From the NCBI GenBank assembly GCA_958295855.1, contig OY282383.1:936481-1000480 (forward strand): a stretch of DNA of 64,000 bases, read 5' to 3'. Each line of letters starts with the position of its first letter. Positions within the stretch are counted from its first letter, which is position 1. A program made the position numbers and the translations under genes. The notes under the pieces were generated by a model. The model was not told the origin of the DNA. It worked only from the letters and a program-made list of their open reading frames with translations, and made no database searches. Below, one piece after another: positions 17,704-27,514 of the stretch. Origin of the DNA: an uncultured Poribacteria bacterium. GTDB taxonomy: Bacteria; Poribacteria; WGA-4E; WGA-3G.

Positions 17704-19530
17704 GTGAAAACAGGGAAAACAGTAGAAGAGAGAGCAAGTACGTCCAATACTCAGCAGGTTAATACGTCAGATTCCAGCGAATTGGATTCGCCCAATTGGT
17801 TGGATCGCATCGAAGCTGCCTTGGCGCGCAGTGCCGAGTTCCACGCGAAAATAGAGGAACGTCTCGCCGCGGATACCGAGCACCGGGCTGAACAAGCCGA
17901 GGAAAGCGCGGCGCGTTTCAGGCAGATTGAACAAGCACAAGCGCGCAGCGCGGAACTCCACGCAAAAATAGAGGAACGTTTTGCCGCAAACGCCGAATTC
18001 CAATCGAAACAAGATGCTGAACGCCAAGCACGTGTTGACGAGACTGCCAGAACCGTTGCAGCGTTATCGGAAACTGTCACGCGGATTACGGCGGATACCG
18101 AGCAGCGCGCCAAACACGATGCTGAACGCCAAGCACGTGTTGACGAGACTGCCAGAACCGTTGCAGCGTTATCGGAAACTGTCACACGAATTACGGCGGA
18201 TACCGAGCACCGGGCTGAACAAGCTGCGGAGAGCGCGGCGCGTTTCAGGCAGATTGAACAAGCACAAGCGCGCAGCGCGGAACTCCACGCGAAAATAGAG
18301 GAGCGTTTTGCCGCAAACGCCGAATTCCAATCGAAACAAGATGCTGAACGCCAAGCACGCGTTGACGAGACTGCCAGAACCGTCGCAGCGTTATCAGAAA
18401 CCGTCACGCGGATTACGGCGGATACCGAACAGCGCGCCAAACAAGATGCTGAGCGCCAAGCACGTGTTGACGAGACTGCCAGAACCGTTGCAGCGTTATC
18501 GGAAACCGTCACGCGGATTACGGCGGATACCGAGCACCGGGCTGAACAAGCCGAGGAAAGCGCGGCGCGTTTCAGACAGATTGAACAAGCACAAGCGCGC
18601 AGTGCTGAACTCCACGCAAAAATAGAGGAACGTTTTGCCGCAAACGCCGAATTCCAATCGAAACAAGATGCTGAACGCCAAGCACGTGTTGACGAGACTG
18701 CCAGAACCGTTGCAGCGTTATCGGAAACCGTCACGCGGATTACTGCGGATACCGAGCACCGCGCTGAACAGGCCGCGGAGAGCGCGGCGCGTTTCAGGCA
18801 GATTGAACAAGCACAAGCACGCAGCGCGGAACTCCACGCGAAAATAGAGGAACGTCTCGCCGCGGATACCGAGCACCGGGCTGAACAAGCCGAGGAAAGC
18901 GCGGCGCGTTTCAGGCAGATTGAACAAGCACAAGCGCGCAGCGCGGAACTCCACGCGAAAATAGAGGAACGTTTTGCCGCAAACGCCGAATTCCAATCGA
19001 AACAAGATGCTGAACGCCAAGCACGCGTTGACGAGACTGCCAGAACCGTCGCAGCGTTATCGGAAACCGTCACAAGGATTACGGCGGATACCGAGCACCG
19101 GGCTGAACAAGCTGCGGAGAGCGCGGCGCGTTTCAGACAGATTGAACAAGTGCAAGCGCGCAGTGCGGAACTCCACGCGAAAATAGAGGAACGTTTTGCC
19201 GCAAACGCCGAATTCCAATCGAAACAAGATGCTGAACGCCAAGCACGCGTTGACGAGACTGCCAGAACCGTCGCAGCGTTATCGGAAACCGTCACGCGGA
19301 TTACTGCGGATACCGAGCAGCAGGCAAAACTTGAGGTTGAACGCCGAGCACGTGTTGACGAAACCGCCAGAACCGTCGCGGAATTGTCACAAAGTGTCGC
19401 GGAACTGAAGGGTATGCTAACGCCGTGGAAGATTGTCCTTGGCGGAATAGTGAGTGTCTCTTTCGCTACCGTCTTATCTGTGACCGGAATGAAAGGGGTT
19501 GAGGCACTCCTAAAACTGATTTCAGGGTAA
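17704..19530 (+). CDS. Repetitive coiled-coil protein with C-terminal TM segment (GTG start)
   Basis: Repeats of ARSAELHAKIEERFAANAEFQSKQDAERQARVDETARTVAALSETVTRITADTEHRAEQ; C-term WKIVLGGIVSVSFATVLSV; AAAGGA before GTG 17704. Confidence 0.8.
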   Translation: MKTGKTVEERASTSNTQQVNTSDSSELDSPNWLDRIEAALARSAEFHAKIEERLAADTEHRAEQAEESAARFRQIEQAQARSAELHAKIEERFAANAEFQSKQDAERQARVDETARTVAALSETVTRITADTEQRAKHDAERQARVDETARTVAALSETVTRITADTEHRAEQAAESAARFRQIEQAQARSAELHAKIEERFAANAEFQSKQDAERQARVDETARTVAALSETVTRITADTEQRAKQDAERQARVDETARTVAALSETVTRITADTEHRAEQAEESAARFRQIEQAQARSAELHAKIEERFAANAEFQSKQDAERQARVDETARTVAALSETVTRITADTEHRAEQAAESAARFRQIEQAQARSAELHAKIEERLAADTEHRAEQAEESAARFRQIEQAQARSAELHAKIEERFAANAEFQSKQDAERQARVDETARTVAALSETVTRITADTEHRAEQAAESAARFRQIEQVQARSAELHAKIEERFAANAEFQSKQDAERQARVDETARTVAALSETVTRITADTEQQAKLEVERRARVDETARTVAELSQSVAELKGMLTPWKIVLGGIVSVSFATVLSVTGMKGVEALLKLISG

Positions 19531-19564
19531 AATAGCAGTGTTTCACAAAAAAGGAAATATACGC

Positions 19565-20020
19565 ATGAACATCCTCGTCCTCCACGGACCGAATTTACAC
19601 CTTTTGGGAAAACGCCAACCGGAAATTTACGGGCATCAAACGTTGCAAGACATCAATATGGCACTGGACCGGCAAGCCGCCGCGTCGCCTCACCCAATTA
19701 TGCTCAAAATCTTTCAATCTAATCACGAAGGCGAACTCGTTTCCATCATCGGAGACCACATCGACTGGGCAGATGGCATCCTGATTAATCCCGCAGCCTA
19801 TACACATACGAGCGTCGCCATCCGAGACGCACTTGCCACCATAGCAGTCCCTGTCATTGAGATTCACCTATCTAACATCTATGCGCGCGAGGCATTTCGG
19901 CATCATTCCTATATCTCGGCTGTTGCGGTAGGCGTAATCGGCGGGTTCGGAACCCATAGTTACACCCTGTCCCTTGACGCAATGATTCAAATTTTGCAAG
20001 AGCACGTGCATAGCACGTGA
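19565..20020 (+). CDS. aroQ: 3-dehydroquinate dehydratase, type II
   Basis: LHGPNLHLLGKRQPEIYG, FQSNHEGELV, INPAAYTHTSVAIRDAL, EIHLSNIYAREAFRHHSYIS. Confidence 0.95.
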   Translation: MNILVLHGPNLHLLGKRQPEIYGHQTLQDINMALDRQAAASPHPIMLKIFQSNHEGELVSIIGDHIDWADGILINPAAYTHTSVAIRDALATIAVPVIEIHLSNIYAREAFRHHSYISAVAVGVIGGFGTHSYTLSLDAMIQILQEHVHST

Positions 20021-20042
20021 TTAAATTCGTGGAGAATTAGCC

Positions 20043-21191
20043 ATGGCACAAAACCCTTTCATACCGTTTAATCGGCCGTGGATTGACGAGACCGAAATTG
20101 CGGCAGTCAGCGAGGTGCTTGCCTCAAAATGGATTAGCACAGGAGTCAGAGTGCGCGAGTTTGAACGCGCCTTTGCCGAATACCTCGGAGTCAAGCATGC
20201 AATCGCTGTCAGCTCCTGCACTGCCGCGCTGCACCTCAGCCTCGTAGTCACCGGTGTCGGTACGGGTGACGAAGTCATTACGACACCTTACACTTTCACT
20301 GCTACCGCTGAGGCGATTCGGTACGTCGGGGCAAAGCCCGTGTTCGTTGACATTGACGCACACACCTTGAATATTGACATCGCCAACATTGAACAGGCGA
20401 TAACACCGCGCACCAAGGCGATAATGCCTGTCCACATCGCAGGACTCCCATGCAATATGGATGCACTGCGGGACATCTGCCGAAATCACAACCTCATACT
20501 GATTGACGATGCAGCCCATGCTATTCCAACCGAATACAAAGGGCAATATATCGGAACCCTGGGCGACCTGTCCGCTTTTAGTTTTTATGCAAATAAAAAT
20601 ATAACCACGGCTGAAGGCGGCATGATTACTACGAACAGCGCCGCACTCGCCGAACCACTCCGAAAAATGCGGCTCCACGGAATTGACAAAGACGCATGGG
20701 CACGTCAATCGCAGCGTAGCATCTGGCGTTACGACATCGCGATGGAAGGCTATAAATACAACATGACCGATATTCAGGCGGCGATGGGGTTGTGTCAGCT
20801 CATGAAACTCAACAAACAACAGGAATGCCGCCGAAATTTCGCACAGATTTATCAAACGGAACTGGCAAAATTCGCCGAAATAAAGACACCGGCAGCACCT
20901 GATAACCCGAGTGAGCATGCATGGCATCTTTACATTATCCAGCTCCACACCGGCAACCGTGACGAATTTGTTGAATCTTTGCGGGACGCAAACATTGAAT
21001 GCAGTGTCCACTACATCCCATTGCACCTCTTCCAATTTTATCAGGAGCAATACGGCTACCGTGTGGGCGATTTCCCGTGTGCTGAGGCAGCTTATGAACG
21101 CGTGGTAAGCCTCCCTCTTCATCCAGGGTTAACCGAAATGGATGTGCATCTCGTGATTGATACCATTAGAAGTTTAATGAAAAATCCCTGA
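20043..21191 (+). CDS. DegT/DnrJ/EryC1/StrS family aminotransferase
   Basis: FNRPWIDETEIAAVSEVLASKWISTG; DDAAHAIPTEYKGQYIGTLGDLSAFSFYANKNITTAEGGMI. Confidence 0.92.
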   Translation: MAQNPFIPFNRPWIDETEIAAVSEVLASKWISTGVRVREFERAFAEYLGVKHAIAVSSCTAALHLSLVVTGVGTGDEVITTPYTFTATAEAIRYVGAKPVFVDIDAHTLNIDIANIEQAITPRTKAIMPVHIAGLPCNMDALRDICRNHNLILIDDAAHAIPTEYKGQYIGTLGDLSAFSFYANKNITTAEGGMITTNSAALAEPLRKMRLHGIDKDAWARQSQRSIWRYDIAMEGYKYNMTDIQAAMGLCQLMKLNKQQECRRNFAQIYQTELAKFAEIKTPAAPDNPSEHAWHLYIIQLHTGNRDEFVESLRDANIECSVHYIPLHLFQFYQEQYGYRVGDFPCAEAAYERVVSLPLHPGLTEMDVHLVIDTIRSLMKNP

Positions 21192-21215
21192 GTTTTCATT
21201 TGCAATCTGTAAACC

Positions 21216-21302
21216 TTGCGTCAGAACCCTCCGACGAGAGCTACAGTGCAACGTCAGAACTAGCCCGCATTCTCAATTCTCCGCAAGGAATAACGAAAAA
21301 AT
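21216..21302 (+). repeat. Dispersed repeat R1
   Basis: ccttgcgtcagaaccctccgacgagagctacag...ctccgcaaggaataacgaaaaa. Confidence 0.9.
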
Positions 21303-21311
21303 CGAAAATAG

Positions 21312-21911
21312 ATGCACAATAAGTCAAACAAACAACTCCACCAAATTATCCCCACCGAGGTATGTTTCTCGTGTGATGTCTGCTGTCGATTTTTAGAGGC
21401 GGACAGTCCCCTCGCGCCCATCTTCACCGAAACGGAGACAGAGAAAGTCATAGCACACGGTGTAGAACCAGCACTGTTTCGCCCGCAGGCAGATGGAAGA
21501 AGCGCGCAGATTCAACTAGAACCCCACGCCGATTTCTACATCTGTCCCTTTTTTCACCCAGAAACCAGCCACTGCACTATCTACCCGATCCGGCCGCTCG
21601 ATTGTCAACTCTATCCTTTCGCCCTAATGTTCAACGAGAATAGGAGCGAGGTTGTGCTCGGCGTGGATACCCTCTGCCCGTTTGGTGAGGCGCATCTCGA
21701 AACGGAAGCCTTTCAGCGGCACATCCGCCATGTTATTGATTACGTAGAATCCGAAACGGTTACCGCACAGATCTCCGCGAACTGGAGCCTTATCGGCGAC
21801 TATCAAGATACCGTGAAAATTGTCCATACTTTCAGTAGGAGCGATTTCCCGAGCGCGACGCGCGGGTGCCCGCGTTCGGAGCCATCTCCTGAGCGCGACA
21901 ACAAAAATTGA
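21312..21911 (+). CDS. YkgJ-family cysteine cluster protein with repeat-derived C-terminus
   Basis: CFSCDVCCRFLEADSPLAPIF...CPFFHPETSHCTIYPIRPLDCQLYPF; the last ~23 aa fall in a dispersed repeat. Confidence 0.75.
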   Translation: MHNKSNKQLHQIIPTEVCFSCDVCCRFLEADSPLAPIFTETETEKVIAHGVEPALFRPQADGRSAQIQLEPHADFYICPFFHPETSHCTIYPIRPLDCQLYPFALMFNENRSEVVLGVDTLCPFGEAHLETEAFQRHIRHVIDYVESETVTAQISANWSLIGDYQDTVKIVHTFSRSDFPSATRGCPRSEPSPERDNKN

Positions 21912-21914
21912 CAC

Positions 21915-22862
21915 ATGCAACTTCGTCCGCTCACGCTTGATGACAAACCCATTTTTGACGCGTACGCGCGCCGGACATGCACTTTCCTGTCCAGTTATGC
22001 CTTCGCACCGCTTTATATATGGCGGGAGCATTTTCAGTTTTATTGGACACTGCTGGACGACTATTTCTGTGTGTTTGCTAAGCAGGGAGATGACTACTTC
22101 ATGCCAATTCTGCCCCTGGGCATTTCTTCGTGTAGGCGCGCCCCAGTTATATTCAGACAACAACCGCGCTCCAAGCAGCCCTTAAACGTGGTTCAAGAAG
22201 CGTACCGGTTCATGCTGGAATCCAATCGGAATCCACACATCGCCCGAATCGAAAACGTTCCACATGAGATGCTTTCTTTCTTTGAAAAGAATGGCTTTTG
22301 CACTACCTTAAAGGAAACCGAATATCTCTATGAAACGGAGACACTTGGCAAGCTAAGCGGCAATCGCTACAAGAGCAAGCGACATGCATACAACGCTTTT
22401 GTAGCGCGCTATCCATCAGCGACACTCAGCCCGTATTGCACAGCTGACCGGGACGAGTGTTTCGCACTATATGACACATGGCACACTGCACGTGCAGCGA
22501 AATGTAACGATGAAATCTATCGTGCAATGCTTGACGATTCCTGGTGTGCGCACCGCATCGGTATCGCACATGCAGAGGCACTGCGGCTTATTGGCAGGGT
22601 TGTCCGCATCAACGGACGCATTAAAGGCTATACCTTCGGCTACCCGCTTAACGCCGATACATTTTGCGTGATATTTGAGGTAACAGAGTTAAAAATAAAG
22701 GGCCTCGCGCAGTTTATCTTTCGCGAATTTTGTAAGGAGTTAATGGACACTTACCGGTGGCTTAACGCGATGGATGATTCGGGATTAGAAAATCTAAAGC
22801 GCGTCAAACACTCCTATCATCCTGTCCGGTTGATACCATCTATGACGTTTTGCGGCGAGTAG
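21915..22862 (+). CDS. DUF2156 (phosphatidylglycerol lysyltransferase C-terminal-like) protein
   Basis: LRPLTLDDKPIFDAY...FAPLYIWREHFQFYWTLLDDYFCVFAKQGDDYFMPILPLG; GNRYKSKRHAYNAF. Confidence 0.75.
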   Translation: MQLRPLTLDDKPIFDAYARRTCTFLSSYAFAPLYIWREHFQFYWTLLDDYFCVFAKQGDDYFMPILPLGISSCRRAPVIFRQQPRSKQPLNVVQEAYRFMLESNRNPHIARIENVPHEMLSFFEKNGFCTTLKETEYLYETETLGKLSGNRYKSKRHAYNAFVARYPSATLSPYCTADRDECFALYDTWHTARAAKCNDEIYRAMLDDSWCAHRIGIAHAEALRLIGRVVRINGRIKGYTFGYPLNADTFCVIFEVTELKIKGLAQFIFREFCKELMDTYRWLNAMDDSGLENLKRVKHSYHPVRLIPSMTFCGE

Positions 22863-23254
22863 GTGATATCCCCCGCAAAGCGGGGACTAACACCCTTTGC
22901 ACCCAAGTTGCGCGTGAATTGTATGTTACCCCGCTTTGCGGTAATGGTATGCTCCCCTGCTTTGCAGGGTGACATACCTCTGCATACCTGTTAGCAAGCA
23001 ACTTTTTTATTTCTTACTTATGCGCCGTGCATTCTGCTCCGATTTTTCCGCGGTGGGATTCGCCCCGCTTTGCGGGATATTTACCCACTGCAAAATCGGG
23101 TTTCGTAATGAGTTCTAGGGCTTTTCTTATCTGGGTAGGAGCGATGTCCGAATCGCGACACCGGGAGATGCCTTCTACCTTTAAAAAGGTTGCGTAAAAA
23201 ACCTCCGACGAGATCTACAGTGCAATGTTAGAGCTATCTTGCATTCTCAATTCT

Positions 23255-23354
23255 CCGCAAGGAATAACGAAAAACCGCAAGGAATAACGAAAAACCGCAA
23301 GGAATAACGAAAAACCGCAAGGAATAACGAAAAACCGCAAGGAATAACGAAAAC
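23255..23354 (+). repeat. Five tandem copies of 20-bp CCGCAAGGAATAACGAAAAA abutting the next start codon
   Basis: Direct reading: units at 23255, 23275, 23295, 23315, 23335; ATG at 23355. Confidence 0.97.
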
Positions 23355-24080
23355 ATGAAACCAGTACTTATCTTTCTCAACGGCTACTATGACACACGCT
23401 ATCTCGATTTTTACCGGCAAGAAATCGGAGAGGCCATCGAGAATCGGTTCCCGCTTATCTGTGCCAATGGGGGGATGCGGATATTTGACGAATTAAATCG
23501 GCAGAGGGACACGCCCCTCGTACCAGATGTCCTCATCGGTGACATGGATTCGGTCCCACATCAGGATTACAAACCCCTCCCAGAAGCAAAACATACCGTG
23601 CAGGAATGGGTGGGACAAACGGACAAAGATTATACCGATGGCCAACTCGCCGTGGACTATGCGATAGAAGAATACGGGGGCCGACATATCATTCTTTATG
23701 GTGCCTTACCGAGACCGGAAGAATATGAGACAGATCAATTTCTTGGCAACCTGAAACTGATGAATTTTGGGCACCACCGGCTGTCCGCAGGCGAATGTTA
23801 CAAAGCCGAAATGCGAGACCCGAGACAAACAATCTATTATGTGTTATCAGCATTGCGGTTAACCCGAAAAAACAGCAGGGTGCAACGTGTCTCGCTTATT
23901 GCAGAAGTGCCCAACGTCATAGTCAAAAATAGCCAAAACCTGCGCTGGGACTTGGCATCGCTCCATATCCACCCCGCCTTAACAAACGCCCTCCGGAACG
24001 AATTTGTCGACGGCGCGGAATGGGCAACACTCCAGTTGACAGAAGACTCCGCGCCAGTTTACGTCATTCACAATTGGTAA
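23355..24080 (+). CDS. Thiamine pyrophosphokinase-like protein
   Basis: ICANGGMRIFDEL...PDVLIGDMDSVP...DKDYTDGQLAVDYA...ILYGAL. Confidence 0.75.
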   Translation: MKPVLIFLNGYYDTRYLDFYRQEIGEAIENRFPLICANGGMRIFDELNRQRDTPLVPDVLIGDMDSVPHQDYKPLPEAKHTVQEWVGQTDKDYTDGQLAVDYAIEEYGGRHIILYGALPRPEEYETDQFLGNLKLMNFGHHRLSAGECYKAEMRDPRQTIYYVLSALRLTRKNSRVQRVSLIAEVPNVIVKNSQNLRWDLASLHIHPALTNALRNEFVDGAEWATLQLTEDSAPVYVIHNW

Positions 24081-24083
24081 GAG

Positions 24084-25076
24084 TCAGGCACTTGCTAATA
24101 CCGCCTTGAGCGTCTCCGTGTCCAAATTGGCACCACTCATCACCATCACCACGTGCTGTCCCGCCAGCGTATCCGCAAGTTTATGGGCAGCTGCAAGCGG
24201 TGCTGCGCCCGCCCCTTCTGCCAAGTTGTGCGTCCATCGCAACGCCAAACGGATGCCCTCCTGCAGCTCAGCCTCGCTGAGCAACACAATGTCGTGAATG
24301 CCATCTTTAATAATAGAAAACGGCAGGGAGAACGGCACGCGCGTCGCAACCCCATCAGCAACAGTAGTGCAAGAATCGGTTTCAATAAGCCCGCCGGCCT
24401 TCCACGACAGATAAACAGCGGGGGCATTTTCCGCTTGCACACCGATGACGTTGGTATTCGGATTAATAGCCTTCGCGACCGTAATAGCACCGCAGGAACC
24501 GCTCCCTCCACCAATAGGCACAATAATCGAGTCCACATTCGGAAGGCTTTCAAAAATCTCAAGCGAATAGGTGCCTACGCCGTGAAAGAGCGCGGGTTCA
24601 AGACACGGATGAACGTAATAGAGCCCGCGCGCCGCCTGAAGCGTCTCACATAATTCGCGCGCCTCGTCAAAATCAACGCCGTGTTCAATCAGCTCCGCGC
24701 CAAACGCGCGCATCGCGCTGTTCTTCTCCGGATTGTTCCCATGCGGCACAACGACGGTTGCATTTACGCCAAATTGTGCCGCCGCATACGCAATAGACTG
24801 CCCGTGATTCCCGCGTGTTGCTGTAATTACTCCCTTCTCACGTTGTGCTTGCGGCAGGTGATGCATGAAATTCAGCCCACCGCGCACCTTAAAACTGCCC
24901 GTCGGATTGTGATTTTCGTGTTTAATATAAGCATGAAATCCGAGTTTCTCGGATAATTCTGGGTAATGAATTAAGGGACTCGGTTTTAAAAACTGTGCTA
25001 CAACGCGTCGCGCAGCAATAATTCCCTGAAACGTAACAGATGCCACATTCCCTCCTTTGAAAGCATGTCTTGCCAA
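24084..25076 (-). CDS. PLP-dependent threonine/serine dehydratase-like enzyme
   Basis: HENHNPTGSFKVRGG, TRGNHGQSIAYAA, PIGGGSGSCGAI. Confidence 0.88.
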   Translation of the reverse strand: MARHAFKGGNVASVTFQGIIAARRVVAQFLKPSPLIHYPELSEKLGFHAYIKHENHNPTGSFKVRGGLNFMHHLPQAQREKGVITATRGNHGQSIAYAAAQFGVNATVVVPHGNNPEKNSAMRAFGAELIEHGVDFDEARELCETLQAARGLYYVHPCLEPALFHGVGTYSLEIFESLPNVDSIIVPIGGGSGSCGAITVAKAINPNTNVIGVQAENAPAVYLSWKAGGLIETDSCTTVADGVATRVPFSLPFSIIKDGIHDIVLLSEAELQEGIRLALRWTHNLAEGAGAAPLAAAHKLADTLAGQHVVMVMSGANLDTETLKAVLASA

Positions 25077-25113
25077 TCTAAAAAATCTATGCTAACATGT
25101 TAACATATTCCTA

Positions 25114-26097
25114 GTGTACCTATCAAACCCACCTGTAAAGGAAACACACATGGCACAACAATGGCACGCCACGCAAGTGGCAGTTGACGAAACCGACGAC
25201 CTTATCGAAGCATGCTATCGGAAGGGGTGGACAGATGGCCTCCCCGTTGTTCCGCCAACCCCGGAACGGGTTGAACGGATGCTCAGCAACACAGACCGGG
25301 CTCCAGACGAATTAATCGCCTCGGTGCCGCCAAAGTGGGGCAGAGCAACAGTTGAGAAGGTGGCAATTAACGCAGTCATGGCAGGGTGCCAACCGGCGTA
25401 CCTACCGGTTGTCCTCACTGCAGTGGAGGCGATGACATCCGAGCCGTTTAATCTACACGGCGTTCAGGTGACTACGTCGCATGTTTCACCGATGCTTGTT
25501 GTTAACGGGCCCGTCCGGAAGCAGTTAGACATTAACGACAGTTTCAACCTTTTCGGACAGGGATGGCGCGCGAACGCGACAATTGGCCGCGCTGTACGAC
25601 TCGTCTGTACCAACATCGGCGGCGCACTACCCGGCGAACTTGACCGGGCTGCCTTCGGACATGCCGGAAAATATACCTGTTGTATCGCTGAAAAGGAGGA
25701 AGAAAGTCCTTGGACAGCGTTGCACGTTGCACGCGGCTTTCAAGCAGCGGAAAGCACCGTAACCGTCTTTGCTGGTGCTAGCCCACAGAGTGTCAACGAC
25801 CACGGTAATAACACCGCAGAAGGTATTCTTGACACTATCTGTGCACACCTGACGTCTCCTGGCAGCAGCGGTGGCGAAACACTCCTCGTTGTTGGACTTG
25901 AACACGCAAAGACAATTTCCAGTGACGGCTTTAGCAAGGCAGACGTGCAACGTTACATTGCGGATACCACAGAACGTTACTCGGAAGAAAACCTGATGCT
26001 CATGGTAGCAGGCGGGCCTGCGGGCAGATGGACTATTGTCGTCCCCGGCTGGGGCTCTCCTACCTCTCGAGCGATGACGATGGCATTGAAAAACTAA
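25114..26097 (+). CDS. Conserved hypothetical protein (likely start 25150)
   Basis: Long ORF, coding-like composition, GTAAAGGAAAC upstream of ATG; family not confidently recognised. Confidence 0.6.
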   Translation: MYLSNPPVKETHMAQQWHATQVAVDETDDLIEACYRKGWTDGLPVVPPTPERVERMLSNTDRAPDELIASVPPKWGRATVEKVAINAVMAGCQPAYLPVVLTAVEAMTSEPFNLHGVQVTTSHVSPMLVVNGPVRKQLDINDSFNLFGQGWRANATIGRAVRLVCTNIGGALPGELDRAAFGHAGKYTCCIAEKEEESPWTALHVARGFQAAESTVTVFAGASPQSVNDHGNNTAEGILDTICAHLTSPGSSGGETLLVVGLEHAKTISSDGFSKADVQRYIADTTERYSEENLMLMVAGGPAGRWTIVVPGWGSPTSRAMTMALKN

Positions 26098-26425
26098 ACC
26101 TTCCTGTCATTTTCACGTCAAATAGAACGGTGGCAAAATATGCTTGCAAATTCGCTAAAAATGTGGTATCCTTTAAAAGGAAAATAGAAACGCTGCTATC
26201 AAGTATTAGCAACTCGCCGCTGGTTCTACGGAGAGTCTAAACGCCTGATGGATACCTGGTAACACCTCATAGCAGAGGCGTAGGGGTAGTGCCTTGTGCC
26301 TACCCTGATGAAACAGGAATTTAGAATCTAGATTTCTATAGCGTTTTGTAGAAATGCACAGATTCAAAGGAATAGCTAAGAAACCCAAATCCGTTTTTTA
26401 ACGTTACACTTAAGGAAACCATGCG

Positions 26426-26863
26426 ATGGACGCGAGAACGTTATCTTTACCAATTAGCACGCTAAATTACAAACAACCTGCCGCTGTGCAAGTTGGCACC
26501 CCAGTCTCAGTAGTCATTGACATAATGCAAGGAGCGGGGGGTGGGTGTGTTCTCGTCGTTGATGCTGAAGAACGGCTCGTCGGCATCGTAACCGAACGCG
26601 ACCTGCTCGTTCAGGTGTGTGGGCAGCGGTTGGCACCCGCAGCAGTAAACGTTGAACAGGTCATGACAGAAGCCCCCGAGTCGTTGCGCGCCAGTGACCC
26701 GATTGCCTTCGCCTTGAACCTGATGCACCTCGGGCATTTCAGGCACATCCCGCTCTGCATCTGGGATGACCAGCACTATGAGTACCCCGTCGGGTTGATT
26801 TCAACACGAGATATTTTAGAGCACGTCGCTATATTCATTGAGAATCAGGAAGGAGACGCATAG
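26426..26863 (+). CDS. CBS-domain pair protein
   Basis: LVVDAEERLVGIVTERDLL ... VEQVMTEAP ... GLISTRDIL. Confidence 0.85.
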   Translation: MDARTLSLPISTLNYKQPAAVQVGTPVSVVIDIMQGAGGGCVLVVDAEERLVGIVTERDLLVQVCGQRLAPAAVNVEQVMTEAPESLRASDPIAFALNLMHLGHFRHIPLCIWDDQHYEYPVGLISTRDILEHVAIFIENQEGDA

Positions 26864-26865
26864 CC

Positions 26866-27405
26866 ATGCTTTATGAACAGGCAATTGATGAAGAAATCGC
26901 ACAGATGGATAAAGATGTGGAAGCGTCACTCAAGGCTCTGGAATCTGGTGAAATTCAGGTCCCCCTCCGACAGTTGATGCGCCCGTGTGTTATCATTGAC
27001 ATTTCAACAAGCACACAGGATGCCATTGACTTGCTGATAGCGAAACAGATTGGGGCTGTGCCCATTGTGGCAGATGGGGTTCTTCGAGGGATTTTTAGTG
27101 AACGGGACGTGTTGCGCAAAATTTTAAACCAACAGGTTGGGGATTTGACACGCATCCCCGTTGAACAGTTCATGATAGCTCACCCACAGACAGCGAGTGC
27201 CGAGGATATGTTGGATACGGCTATCTTATATATGGCGCACGGCAAATACCGGCATCTGCCCATTGTGGATGAACAGCATCACCCCATTGGCATGGTGTCA
27301 ATTCGCGACGTTATCTCTTATCTCGTTGAGAATTTCCCGCAGGAGGTACTGACATTACCCCCAGAACCGATTCGAGACGCACTGAAGGCACGAGAAGGAG
27401 CATAA
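26866..27405 (+). CDS. CBS-domain pair protein
   Basis: IGAVPIVADGVLRGIFSERDVL ... VEQFMIAHP ... HHPIGMVSIRDVI. Confidence 0.85.
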   Translation: MLYEQAIDEEIAQMDKDVEASLKALESGEIQVPLRQLMRPCVIIDISTSTQDAIDLLIAKQIGAVPIVADGVLRGIFSERDVLRKILNQQVGDLTRIPVEQFMIAHPQTASAEDMLDTAILYMAHGKYRHLPIVDEQHHPIGMVSIRDVISYLVENFPQEVLTLPPEPIRDALKAREGA

Positions 27406-27464
27406 CACATGGACGAGGGCTTTTGTAGGCCGGCTTTGTGCCACCACCCTTACAAAGAAGTTTC

Positions 27465-27483
27465 CCACTATTTTCAATAGTGG
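27465..27483. repeat. Hairpin CCACTATTTTCAATAGTGG, copy upstream of korA-like gene
   Basis: Direct reading; same 19-mer at 29347-29365. Confidence 0.9.
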
Positions 27484-27514
27484 TGAACAATGTACATAAA
27501 AAGGCTGAATACTG

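Noticed and set aside
17751-19295. 514-aa minus-strand ORF
   Set aside because: Shadow of the repetitive coiled-coil gene: the repeats lack stops on the opposite strand. No RBS, and low-complexity Ser/Ala/Cys translation.
23255-23354. CRISPR or CRISPR-like array
   Set aside because: Pure 20-bp tandem repeat without spacers.
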